Origin: an uncultured Bilophila sp.
Lineage (GTDB): Bacteria; Desulfobacterota; Desulfovibrionia; Desulfovibrionales; Desulfovibrionaceae
Direction: 5' to 3'
Length of the DNA stretch: 9,410 bases
Assembly: GCA_902373525.1 (NCBI GenBank)
Contig: CABKMN010000091.1
Coordinates: 1 to 9,410, forward strand
Part shown: piece by piece, positions 1-6,440 of the stretch
Position numbering within the stretch: the stretch's first letter is position 1
Layout: the number at the start of each line of letters is the position of its first letter
The notes under the pieces: generated by a model
Database searches by the model: none
What the model saw: only the letters and a program-made list of their open reading frames with translations
What the model was told of the DNA's origin: nothing
Program-made: the position numbers and the translations under genes

Positions 1-60
1 TTGGCGGAATCCATGCTTGGGGCATTTTATTGGTTATTCCTTTGGCATTTCAAGGTATAA
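1..60 (+). CDS. Possible 3' end of an upstream gene (partial, unidentified)
   Basis: Reading frame 1 is open from the window edge to a TAA at 58-60 and encodes a 19-residue hydrophobic tail ending WLFLWHFKV. A good hairpin terminator on the same strand follows 37 bases later, which is the spacing expected for a gene end. The tail resembles the last stretch of a membrane protein, but I do not recognise it. Frames 2 and 3 are also open here, so the frame choice rests only on the stop-then-terminator arrangement. The stretch is more AT-rich than the genes to its right. Confidence 0.25.
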   Translation: MAESMLGAFYWLFLWHFKV

Positions 61-97
61 AGCATCAACCATTTTCTATGACACCGCCAAAAAGAAT

Positions 98-127
98 AAT
101 CACCCGCATAGCGGGTGGTTTCTTGTT
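98..127 (+). terminator. Intrinsic terminator, probably bidirectional
   Basis: A 10-bp stem (98-107 with 111-120, one G-T wobble) closes a 3-base loop ATA. Its core is CACCCGC/GCGGGTG. On the plus strand it runs into a T-rich tail (TTTCTTGTTTC). On the minus strand it is followed by ATTATTCTTTTT, so it could stop transcripts from either side. It most likely ends the gene to the left of the window and also insulates it from minus-strand readthrough beyond sarD. Confidence 0.6.
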
Positions 128-164
128 TCGGACACTTCGTATCCTCAACAGGCTGAAGCCCATG

Positions 165-197
165 AGAAAAGCCCCGAACGTGACACGCTCAGGGCTT
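165..197 (-). terminator. Intrinsic terminator of the sarD transcript
   Basis: The stem pairs 169-181 with 185-197. On the minus strand the two non-Watson-Crick positions are G-U wobbles; on the plus strand the same positions would be C-A mismatches, so the structure is built for minus-strand RNA. It is followed on that strand by UUUUCUC (the first two U in the stem). It lies about 150 bases past the sarD stop, with no gene between. Confidence 0.5.
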
Positions 198-279
198 CTT
201 CCCGTTCGGCCCCCGTCCGGCTCTCGAAGGCGAACCGGAGTCCGTTACGAAAGTCTCGGGAGGATGATGGGAGGGGGTT

Positions 280-334
280 CGGGGGAGGGAAGAAGGAAGC
301 CCCTCTTCAGAGGGGTTCCTTCTTCCCTCCCCCG
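280..334 (-). terminator. Very long hairpin at the 3' end of sarD
   Basis: Positions 280-298 pair with 316-334 without a mismatch (19 bp). After one bulged base at 299, positions 300-305 pair with 310-315 (6 bp) around a tetraloop. It starts 16 bases after the sarD stop. No U-run follows on the minus strand, so it is not a classical terminator by itself. It could protect the mRNA 3' end, with termination at 165-197. Its base (TCGGGGGAGGG) and apex (TCTGAAGA) recur in the hairpin downstream of dctM at 9364-9405. Confidence 0.6.
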
Positions 335-350
335 AGAATATGCTTCTCGA

Positions 351-1514
351 CTAGTCTTCGAAGTTGGCTTCGAGGAGGGCGAGAATCTGATCGCGGCTGG
401 CGGCGCGGGGGTTGTTGTTCAGGAGACGCTTGGCGGCGAAGGCGCGGTCCGCGCAGGCGGGCAGGTCTTCGCGCTTCACGCCGTAGTTGGCGAGGCCGGT
501 CTTGATGTCGAGGTCGTTCAGCAGATCGCGGAAGGCGTCTTCGACGTCGGCGGCGCGGTCGATCACGCTCATGCAGGCGGAGCGGTCATCGCCACGGAGA
601 AGGTCGGCCACGATGGCGTACTTTTCCGGGTTGGCGATGTAGTTGAAGCCCACGCTGAAGGGAGCGCAGAAGGACATGGCGAGGCCGTGAGGAATGTGGC
701 ATTCCACGGGCAGGGTCGTGCCGATGGCGTGGATGATGCCGTTCTGGGTGTTGCCGAAGCCCATGCCGGCGAGGGCGGAGCCGTACAGCATGGCGTCGCG
801 GGCGGCGGCGTTCTTGCCGTTGGCATAGGCCTGACGGATGTTGCCGGCAACGAGCTTCATGGCCTGGAGGTTCAGGGCGTCGGTGATCGGGGTGGCCGCG
901 ATGCCGCAGAAGGATTCCATAGCGTGCACGAAGGCGTCAACGCCGGTCATGGCGGTCACTTTCGGGGGCAGGCCGAAGGTCAGTTCGGCGTCGAGGATGA
1001 CGACGTCGGCGTACATGTATTCGGAAACCACGCCCTTCTTGCCGCCGTTCTTGGTGTCGGCGAGCACGGAAATGTTGGTCATTTCAGAGCCGGTGCCGGC
1101 GGTGGTGGGGATCAGGATGGAGGGCAGGCAGGGGTTCGGCACGAGGTTCATGCCGAAGTACTTGTCGATGGGGCCTTCGTTGGAAAGCAGCACGGAAGCG
1201 GCCTTCGTGGTGTCGAGGGCGGAACCGCCGCCGAAACCGATGATCACGTCAGCGCCGAAAGCCTTGGCTTCGTCGGTGCAGTGCTGGATGGAGTCCATGC
1301 TGGGTTCCAGCTGGGCTTCGGCATACAGCTTCCATTCGACGCCGCCAGCGGTCAGGGCTTCTTCGAGGGGTTTCTGAACGCCGATTTTGGCCAGACCGGG
1401 GTCGGTCACGATGAAGGCCTTGGAACCCTTCAGGTTCTTGACTTCAACCGGAGCCTGCTTGATGGCGCCGAGGCCGTGCACGATCTTCTTAACGGTATAG
1501 TGCGTAAAAGCCAT
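351..1514 (-). CDS. sarD: Sulfoacetaldehyde reductase, iron-type alcohol dehydrogenase (SarD)
   Basis: This 387-residue group III (iron-containing) alcohol dehydrogenase probably reduces sulfoacetaldehyde to isethionate with NADH in the cytoplasm. The dinucleotide-binding GGGSALD lies at residues 95-101 and the family motif PTTAGTGSE at 136-144. All four metal ligands are present: D193, H197, H262 and H276 (contexts GVDAFVHAME and IHAIG...CHIPHG). Length is normal for the family. The start at 1514 is chosen because GAGG sits 8 bases upstream; an in-frame ATG two codons earlier would leave only 2 bases, and the extension to 1625 runs through the intergenic hairpins. Sequence alone does not fix the substrate, since relatives act on ethanol, butanol, 1,3-propanediol or lactaldehyde. 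The assignment rests on its position just after a taurine aminotransferase, the arrangement known from Bilophila. Codon use is strongly biased, suggesting high expression. Confidence 0.85.
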   Translation of the reverse strand: MAFTHYTVKKIVHGLGAIKQAPVEVKNLKGSKAFIVTDPGLAKIGVQKPLEEALTAGGVEWKLYAEAQLEPSMDSIQHCTDEAKAFGADVIIGFGGGSALDTTKAASVLLSNEGPIDKYFGMNLVPNPCLPSILIPTTAGTGSEMTNISVLADTKNGGKKGVVSEYMYADVVILDAELTFGLPPKVTAMTGVDAFVHAMESFCGIAATPITDALNLQAMKLVAGNIRQAYANGKNAAARDAMLYGSALAGMGFGNTQNGIIHAIGTTLPVECHIPHGLAMSFCAPFSVGFNYIANPEKYAIVADLLRGDDRSACMSVIDRAADVEDAFRDLLNDLDIKTGLANYGVKREDLPACADRAFAAKRLLNNNPRAASRDQILALLEANFED

Positions 1515-1551
1515 TGTCATATCCTCGCGTGTTAAAACGTAGATAGCGGAC

Positions 1552-1629
1552 CGGCAGGGCAAAGCGCCGCCTTGCCCTGCCGTTGCTTTCGACCGGATTC
1601 CCGATGCCCTCGGGAGCGAGGGCATCGGG
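1552..1629 (-). promoter_or_regulatory. Tandem hairpins between tpa and sarD
   Basis: Two perfect stems follow each other in the minus-strand RNA: 12 bp (1600-1611 with 1618-1629, 6-base loop), then 11 bp (1552-1562 with 1572-1582, 9-base loop). The first begins 11 bases after the tpa stop. Neither is followed by a U-run, so they are not classical terminators. They could stabilise the 3' end of a processed tpa mRNA, or reduce readthrough into sarD. The sarD ribosome site (GAGG, at about 1523-1526) lies outside both stems. No clear promoter is visible in this gap. Confidence 0.55.
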
Positions 1630-1640
1630 CGTTTGGAATC

Positions 1641-3011
1641 TTACAGACCGAACTTCTTTTCGACATCCGTGAAGGCAGCGTCGATACCGGCAACGATGGC
1701 GTCGATGTCGGCGGGCGTGGCGATCAGGGCCGGGCAGAGGGTCAGGGTGTTGTTGAATTCGCGGAAGGAGCGAGAGGTCTTGCCGATGAGCACGCCGTGC
1801 TGCTTGGCGGCGCCGACCATAGCGTTGGCGATGGGTTCGGCGATGGGTTCCTTCGTGGCGCGATCCTTAACGATTTCGATACCGGCAAAGAGGCCCTTGC
1901 CGCGGACGTCGCCGATGATGGCGTGCTTGTCCATGAGGCCCTTCAGGCCGGCGAGGAGGCGTTCGCCCATCTTCGTGCAGTTGTCGAGCAGGTTTTCATC
2001 TTCGATGATCTTCATGCTGGCAAGAGCGGCGGCGGGGCCGGCGGTGCAGCCACCGAAGGTGGAGATGTCGCGGAAGTAGGCGTCGTGGTCGGCCGGGTCG
2101 TTCACGAAGTCCTGGAAGACCTTTTCGGTGGTCACGGTGCAGGAGATGGGAGCGTAACCGGAAGCAACGCCCTTAGCCATGGTGACGATGTCGGGCTGGA
2201 CGTTGAAGTGCTGGTAGCCGAACCACTTGCCGGTACGGCCAAGGCCGCACACGACTTCGTCCATGATCAGAAGCAGTTCGTACTTGTCGCAGATTTTGCG
2301 GATGGTTTCGTAGTAGCCTGCCGGGGGCACGAGGATGCCGCCGCCAGCGGTCATGGGTTCGACGATCACGCCGCCGAGTTCATCGGGACCCACGGTGAGG
2401 ATGACTTCTTCCAGCTGTTTGGCCATCTTTTCGCCGAGGTCGGGGCAATCGCCGAACTTGGAACGATAGACGTCGCAGTCAGGGAACTGATAGAAGCCGG
2501 GAGCGAAGGGACCGTACTGAACCTTACGTTCGAACTGGCCGCAAGCGCTCAGGGTGCCGATGGTGGTGCCATGGTAGTCACGGTCACGATACAGGATGCC
2601 GGTCTTCTTGCCGCCGTGCTTCAGCTGGCCGATCTGACGGACGATCTTGAAAGCCTTTTCGTTGGCTTCGGAACCGGAGTTGGAGAGATACACGCGGCTC
2701 ATGCCGGGCATCTTGGAGATCAGCTTTTCGGAAAATTCGATGGTGGGGATGTTGCCGATGCCGTTGGCGAAGTAGCACATTTCGAGCATCTGCTTGGCGA
2801 CGGCGTCAACGATTTCCTTGCGGCCGTAGCCGACGTTGACGGTCCACACGCCACCGGACACGGCGTCGATGTAGGTCTTGCCGTCGATGTCGGTGATGCG
2901 CATGCCTTCGCCCTTCACATAGATGGCGGGCTCAAAGTTCTTGTGCTGGGTCAGATGGTGCCACACATACTTTTTGTCGAGTTCGACATACTTGGCTTTA
3001 TCGTAGGTCAT
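1641..3011 (-). CDS. tpa: Taurine:pyruvate aminotransferase (Tpa)
   Basis: This class III PLP-dependent aminotransferase of 456 residues transfers the amino group of taurine to pyruvate, giving L-alanine and sulfoacetaldehyde. It is the first step of dissimilatory taurine breakdown. The phosphate-cup motif NSGSEANE is at residues 111-118, the PLP-pyridine aspartate is D251 (LLIMDEVVCGLGRTG region), and the Schiff-base lysine is K280 (DIVTMAKGVASGY). Length and sequence match, from memory, the characterised Bilophila wadsworthia enzyme more closely than general omega-aminotransferases, with scattered differences. GAGGA lies 7 bases before the ATG. Upstream is a terminator-like hairpin after ald; downstream are two hairpins and sarD. 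Gene order and biased codons suggest a highly expressed catabolic gene. A beta-alanine or hypotaurine side activity is possible. Confidence 0.93.
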   Translation of the reverse strand: MTYDKAKYVELDKKYVWHHLTQHKNFEPAIYVKGEGMRITDIDGKTYIDAVSGGVWTVNVGYGRKEIVDAVAKQMLEMCYFANGIGNIPTIEFSEKLISKMPGMSRVYLSNSGSEANEKAFKIVRQIGQLKHGGKKTGILYRDRDYHGTTIGTLSACGQFERKVQYGPFAPGFYQFPDCDVYRSKFGDCPDLGEKMAKQLEEVILTVGPDELGGVIVEPMTAGGGILVPPAGYYETIRKICDKYELLLIMDEVVCGLGRTGKWFGYQHFNVQPDIVTMAKGVASGYAPISCTVTTEKVFQDFVNDPADHDAYFRDISTFGGCTAGPAAALASMKIIEDENLLDNCTKMGERLLAGLKGLMDKHAIIGDVRGKGLFAGIEIVKDRATKEPIAEPIANAMVGAAKQHGVLIGKTSRSFREFNNTLTLCPALIATPADIDAIVAGIDAAFTDVEKKFGL

Positions 3012-3098
3012 CGTGTATTCCTCATGAAATAAAAGAGTTCCACAGCAGGATAGACCGACGCGAAGCGCCCCCTACCCCATACCCTTGACTTTGGCGGG

Positions 3099-3136
3099 AA
3101 AACTGGCCAGTCTCGGCGAGGAAACCGGCCAGTTTT
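3099..3136 (-). terminator. Hairpin terminator between ald and tpa, bidirectional
   Basis: A perfect 10-bp stem (AAAACTGGCC at 3099-3108 with GGCCAGTTTT at 3127-3136) surrounds an 18-base loop. It begins 12 bases after the ald stop. On the minus strand the stem ends in UUUU then CCCG, a short U-tract that suggests partial termination of ald transcripts. On the plus strand it ends in seven T, so antisense transcripts coming out of tpa would stop more efficiently. I found no convincing promoter between this hairpin and the tpa start, so tpa may depend on readthrough from ald. Confidence 0.55.
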
Positions 3137-3148
3137 TTTCAATGCTGC

Positions 3149-4270
3149 TTACTTCAGGATGTCGCAGGTGCAGTGCAGTTCGTAACCGAGAGCATCGGAA
3201 ACGCCCTTGAAGTACACCTTGCCGTCATAGGTGTTGATGCCGCGAGCCAGAGCCTTGTCGTCCTGGCAAGCCTTCTTCCAGCCCTTGTTGGCCAGAGCGA
3301 CCATGTAAGGCATGGTGGCGTTGGTCAGGGTGAAGGTAGAGGTACGGGCCACGGCGCCGGGCATGTTGCCCACGGAGTAGCACACGATGCCTTCAAACAT
3401 GAAGGTCGGGTTGTCGTGGTAGGTGGCGCCGTGCTTCGCGGTCACTTCGATGCAACCGCCCTGGTCGATGGCGACGTCAACGATGGCGGCGCCCTTCTTC
3501 ATGGTTTTCACCATGGCTTCGGTGACCAGTTTCGGGGTCAGAGCGCCGGGGATGAGAACGGAACCCACGAGGAGGTCGGCGTCCTTCACGGCGGCGGCGA
3601 TGTTGAAGGCGTTGGAGGCCAGGGTCTGGATGCGACCGCCGAACAGGTCGTCGATCTGGCGCAGACGGAACAGGTTGCTGTCAAGGATGGTCACGCGAGC
3701 GCCCATGCCCATGGCAACCTTGGCGGCGGAGAGGCCCACGGTACCGGCACCCACGATGACGACGTGAGCGGCCTGCACGCCGGCGGTGCCGCCCATCAGG
3801 AGGCCCATGCCGCCTTCAATCTTGGTCAGCATCTGGGCGCCAACCTGAGTGGCCATGCGGCCGGCGATTTCGGACATGGGGGCGAGCAGGGGCAGGAAGC
3901 CGTTGTCGAGCTGCACGGTTTCGTAAGCGATGCCGATGACCTTCTTGTCGAGAAGAGCCTTGGTCAGGGCCGGTTCCGGAGCGAGGTGCAGGTAGGTGTA
4001 CAGGATCAGGCCTTCGTGGAAGAGGTCGTATTCAGGAGCCAGAGGTTCCTTCACTTTCACGACCATGTCGCAGTCCCAGCATTCCTTGGCGGTGTCAACG
4101 ATCTGAGCGCCGGCGGCGACATACTCGTCGTCGGTGATCATGCTGCCGAGGCCAGCGCCCTTCTGCACGAGAACGGTGTGACCGGCTTCTTTAAGAGCAT
4201 GAACGCCAGCGGGAGTGATGCCAACGCGGAATTCCTGAACTTTGATTTCGGTGGGGATACCTACACGCAT
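3149..4270 (-). CDS. ald: NAD-dependent L-alanine dehydrogenase (Ald)
   Basis: This 373-residue enzyme deaminates L-alanine to pyruvate and ammonium, making NADH. It recycles the alanine formed by Tpa and restores the amino acceptor. The N-terminal MRVGIPTEIK, catalytic-domain R15, K74 (KVKEP), H95 (YLHLA) and D269 (VDVAIDQGG) match the substrate and catalytic residues known for this family. The Rossmann GAGTVG is at 174-179, and D197 at the end of the second strand favours NAD over NADP. Length is typical. GGAGG lies 7 bases before the ATG, which fixes the start. The gene is first downstream of a sigma-54 promoter at 4346-4362, with a leader of about 66 bases that carries an inverted repeat. 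A terminator-like hairpin separates it from tpa, so ald could be expressed above the genes that follow. The C-terminus CTCDILK contains two cysteines of unknown meaning. Confidence 0.95.
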   Translation of the reverse strand: MRVGIPTEIKVQEFRVGITPAGVHALKEAGHTVLVQKGAGLGSMITDDEYVAAGAQIVDTAKECWDCDMVVKVKEPLAPEYDLFHEGLILYTYLHLAPEPALTKALLDKKVIGIAYETVQLDNGFLPLLAPMSEIAGRMATQVGAQMLTKIEGGMGLLMGGTAGVQAAHVVIVGAGTVGLSAAKVAMGMGARVTILDSNLFRLRQIDDLFGGRIQTLASNAFNIAAAVKDADLLVGSVLIPGALTPKLVTEAMVKTMKKGAAIVDVAIDQGGCIEVTAKHGATYHDNPTFMFEGIVCYSVGNMPGAVARTSTFTLTNATMPYMVALANKGWKKACQDDKALARGINTYDGKVYFKGVSDALGYELHCTCDILK

Positions 4271-4295
4271 TTGAGTGCCTCCGAGAGCAGTATGT

Positions 4296-4334
4296 TGAAG
4301 TACGTTTTGAAATTCAGGGTGGGGTTGTACTTCA
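4296..4334 (-). promoter_or_regulatory. Inverted repeat in the ald leader
   Basis: TGAAGTAC (4296-4303) and GTACTTCA (4327-4334) form perfect 8-base arms 23 bases apart. A smaller dyad, TGAAATTCA, lies in the loop. The predicted sigma-54 start site is about 4336, so the arm would begin within about two bases of the RNA 5' end. It could be a 5' stabilising hairpin or a DNA operator. The ald Shine-Dalgarno is outside it. Confidence 0.4.
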
Positions 4335-4345
4335 TGCCCTCTTTA

Positions 4346-4362
4346 TAGCAATTAGCGTTCCA
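4346..4362 (-). promoter_or_regulatory. Sigma-54 (-24/-12) promoter for ald
   Basis: The minus strand reads TGGAACG-CTAA-TTGCTA. It differs from the sigma-54 consensus TGGCACG-N4-TTGCW at one base and keeps the invariant GG-N10-GC spacing. Transcription should start near 4336, about 66 bases before the ald ATG. An activator with an intact sigma-54-contacting GAFTGA loop is encoded next door. Expression of ald, and by readthrough perhaps tpa and sarD, is therefore probably activator-dependent. Confidence 0.75.
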
Positions 4363-4430
4363 TTTTTCTCAAAGTTCATAACTCATGATTTTTCAAGTTC
4401 TTTTTATTTTGTTCTCTTCAACGGTATTTT

Positions 4431-4439
4431 TGGTACAAT
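4431..4439 (+). promoter_or_regulatory. Extended -10 promoter for the regulator gene
   Basis: TGGTACAAT combines an extended -10 TG with TACAAT, one base from TATAAT. No good -35 is seen at 17 bases; the nearest, TTGTTC, is 19 bases upstream. Transcription would start near 4446, leaving a leader of about 82 bases. An ATTC/GAAT dyad (4442-4451) overlaps the start site. A match to the IHF consensus with one mismatch (AATCAA-N4-ATA, 4464-4476) lies just downstream. Both are weak signals by eye. Confidence 0.4.
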
Positions 4440-4527
4440 GCATTCTCGAATCGTTTTTCGTGGAATCAAGGCGATAGGCGAGTCTTTTTTGCATCGCAAT
4501 TCATATTCGCATTAGAGAGAGGTTTCC

Positions 4528-6276
4528 ATGACGTCACAGCCACACCTTTATGACCAAATTCTTCATCGGAACGAGCTTGCGGCTGCCGGAATCTGTCGGG
4601 GGGACACATGGAATTTAGCATATATAAACAATATGTTGGGAGAAATCATTCAACTTCCCGCAGGCGAAGTCGACGGCCAGCCGCTGCTCGCCCGGCTCGT
4701 GCGATGCGGATTTGACGAGATGGAGGAAACCCGGAACGAACCCCACTCGGGCGAGCTGATCGCCCACCATACGGGGGGTTCCATGTACATTATCCGCTGG
4801 AAATCCGTCCCGTTGGACGATTCCGGGGACGGCGGTCTTGTGCGTCTCGTCACAATGTCGAAACTCCCGGTGGATCAGATCAACCGGGTGGCCGAACTGC
4901 CCTGGCAGGAACTGACGGTCCTTCTCGACTCCATTCACGACGGCATCTGGGTCATCGACGCCGACGGCATCACCCTGCGCGTCAACAAGGCGATGGAACG
5001 CATCGCCGGGCTGCGCGCCGAGGAGGTCATCGGCAAGCATGTGACCGAACCCATGCACAAGGGACGCTTCGAAACCTGCGTCACCCTGCGCGCCCTCATC
5101 GAGAAGCGTTCCGTCACCATGTTCGACGACTACTCCAACGGCAAGCGCTGCCTGAACACCAGCACGCCGATCTTCGATGAAAAGGGCAACGTCTGGCGGG
5201 TCATCGCCTCCATCCGCGACATGACCGAACTCGAAACCCTCCAGCGCAAGCTGACCGATCTGGAGATGGAAACCCTCGCCTACAAGGCGCGGCTGGAAAA
5301 CCTCGAAACCGAGATGGACGCCGGATTCGTCGGGCACAGCGCGCCCATGCGCCGCCTGCGGAAGGAAGCCTCCAAGGCCGCCCGCACCGAGGCCATCACC
5401 CTCATCCTCGGCGAGACCGGCACCGGCAAGACCCTCACCGCCAAGGCCATCCACGACATGAGCCAGCGCAGCGCCGAACCCTTCATCGCGGTGAACTGCG
5501 GGGCCATCCCCATGTCGCTCATGGAGTCCGAACTCTTCGGCTACGAAAAGGGCGCGTTCACCGGCGCGGCCAAGACCGGCAAGCCCGGCATGTTTGAACT
5601 GGCCCACAAGGGCACCCTCCTCCTCGACGAAATCGGCGAACTGCCCATGCCCATGCAGGCCAAACTCCTTCAGGTGCTCGACGGGCACCCCTTCCACCGC
5701 GTGGGCGGCACCAAGCCCATCACCGTGGACGTCCGGGTCATCGCCGCCACCAACAAGCCGCTTGCCGACATGGCCTCCTCGGGGCAGTTCCGCGAGGACC
5801 TTTTCTACCGCCTCCGCGTGCTGACCGTGGAAATCCCTCCCCTGCGCGAGCGCCCGGACGACATCCCGGTCCTCGCCATGCACTTCCTCCACGAAATCAT
5901 CAAAAAAAACGGGCTGCAAAAGAATTTCGACCCGCAGGTCCTGAACTGCTTCCTCACCTACCGCTGGCCCGGCAACGTCCGCGAGCTCCGCGCCCTCGTC
6001 CAGTCGCTGGCGACCATGAGCGAGGAGGAAACCATCACCATGCAGGACCTTCCCGAGTACATGCGGGCGCAGTCCCTCCAGCCGCAGGGCGCGGTGTCCT
6101 TTCGGCAGCCCATGCGCGAGGCGGTCGCGGAACTCGAACGCAACATGATCATGGCGGCGCTGGCCGAAACCGGCAGCACCTACAAGGCGGCCCGGCGGCT
6201 CAAGGTCAGCCAGTCCACCATCGTCAGAAAGGCGCAGCGCTACAAGATCGGCCTCGTGGAAGTCTCCCATCCGTAA
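4528..6276 (+). CDS. PAS-domain sigma-54-dependent transcriptional activator
   Basis: This 582-residue bacterial enhancer-binding protein is divergent from ald. Residues about 25-115 form an N-terminal sensor-like region I cannot assign firmly, perhaps a degenerate PAS. A clear PAS domain spans about 128-235 (LLDSIHDGIWVIDADG). A likely coiled coil follows at 234-262. The AAA+ domain has Walker A GETGTGKT (295-302), an intact GAFTGA loop (342-347), Walker B LLLDEIGE (364-371) and WPGNVREL (480-487). A Fis/TyrR-type HTH sits at about 549-571 (KAARRLKVSQST). There is no receiver domain, so it probably senses a ligand directly, plausibly taurine, sulfoacetaldehyde or a related metabolite. GAFTGA is intact, so this is a true sigma-54 partner, unlike E. 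coli TyrR. AGAGG lies 5 bases before the ATG. The first 40 codons are more AT-rich than the rest. Target and ligand are inference. Confidence 0.9.
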   Translation: MTSQPHLYDQILHRNELAAAGICRGDTWNLAYINNMLGEIIQLPAGEVDGQPLLARLVRCGFDEMEETRNEPHSGELIAHHTGGSMYIIRWKSVPLDDSGDGGLVRLVTMSKLPVDQINRVAELPWQELTVLLDSIHDGIWVIDADGITLRVNKAMERIAGLRAEEVIGKHVTEPMHKGRFETCVTLRALIEKRSVTMFDDYSNGKRCLNTSTPIFDEKGNVWRVIASIRDMTELETLQRKLTDLEMETLAYKARLENLETEMDAGFVGHSAPMRRLRKEASKAARTEAITLILGETGTGKTLTAKAIHDMSQRSAEPFIAVNCGAIPMSLMESELFGYEKGAFTGAAKTGKPGMFELAHKGTLLLDEIGELPMPMQAKLLQVLDGHPFHRVGGTKPITVDVRVIAATNKPLADMASSGQFREDLFYRLRVLTVEIPPLRERPDDIPVLAMHFLHEIIKKNGLQKNFDPQVLNCFLTYRWPGNVRELRALVQSLATMSEEETITMQDLPEYMRAQSLQPQGAVSFRQPMREAVAELERNMIMAALAETGSTYKAARRLKVSQSTIVRKAQRYKIGLVEVSHP

Positions 6277-6317
6277 GGGAAAAAACCTCCGCGCCGGGAA
6301 CGCCTCCCCTTTTCCAA

Positions 6318-6346
6318 CACCGGGATTTGCCAGCCTTTTCCCGGTG
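6318..6346 (+). promoter_or_regulatory. Inverted repeat upstream of the dctP promoter
   Basis: CACCGGGA (6318-6325) and TCCCGGTG (6339-6346) form perfect 8-base arms around a 13-base loop. It ends 8 bases before the -35 TTGACA. With no T-run after it, it is a poor terminator for the regulator gene, although it lies 41 bases past that stop. It could instead be an operator for the TRAP promoter. Confidence 0.35.
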
Positions 6347-6354
6347 GGCTCAGG

Positions 6355-6382
6355 TTGACACATTCGCTCCGCGTGAGATAAA
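6355..6382 (+). promoter_or_regulatory. Sigma-70-type promoter for the dctPQM operon
   Basis: A perfect -35 TTGACA (6355-6360) is followed after 16 bases by GATAAA (6377-6382), which matches TATAAT at four of six positions. An extended -10 TG precedes it at 6374-6375. Start would be near 6389, about 50 bases before the dctP ATG. I found no GG-N10-GC sigma-54 motif in this gap, so the transporter seems to be driven differently from ald. Confidence 0.5.
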
Positions 6383-6440
6383 GCCCAAGCTCGGGTATGG
6401 GGTGAATACGTCGTCTGTAACGCGTAATGGAGAGTTTTCC

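Noticed and set aside
198..279. GTTCG/CGAAC-containing stretch as a tRNA or small RNA
   Set aside because: No cloverleaf could be drawn; the arms pair for only about five bases and no CCA end or anticodon stem is visible.
30..1535. 501-codon plus-strand open frame overlapping sarD
   Set aside because: It is antisense to a gene with complete catalytic motifs, is rich in the A/G/V/H/D residues typical of the opposite strand of biased GC-rich genes, and runs through the terminator hairpins.
1515..1625. N-terminal extension of sarD to an upstream ATG
   Set aside because: The extra residues are encoded by the tandem hairpins and match no part of the family. The ATG at 1514 has GAGG at 8 bases and gives normal length.
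1572..3032. 486-codon plus-strand open frame over tpa
   Set aside because: It is antisense to tpa with low-complexity composition and no recognisable motif.
3065..3080. GG-N10-GC match upstream of tpa on the minus strand as a sigma-54 promoter
   Set aside because: Only the TGG and GC positions match, within a G-run; the rest of TGGCACG-N4-TTGC is absent.
6327..6440. N-terminal extension of dctP
   Set aside because: It would place the signal peptide internally and overlap the TTGACA promoter. The ATG at 6441 has a good ribosome site.
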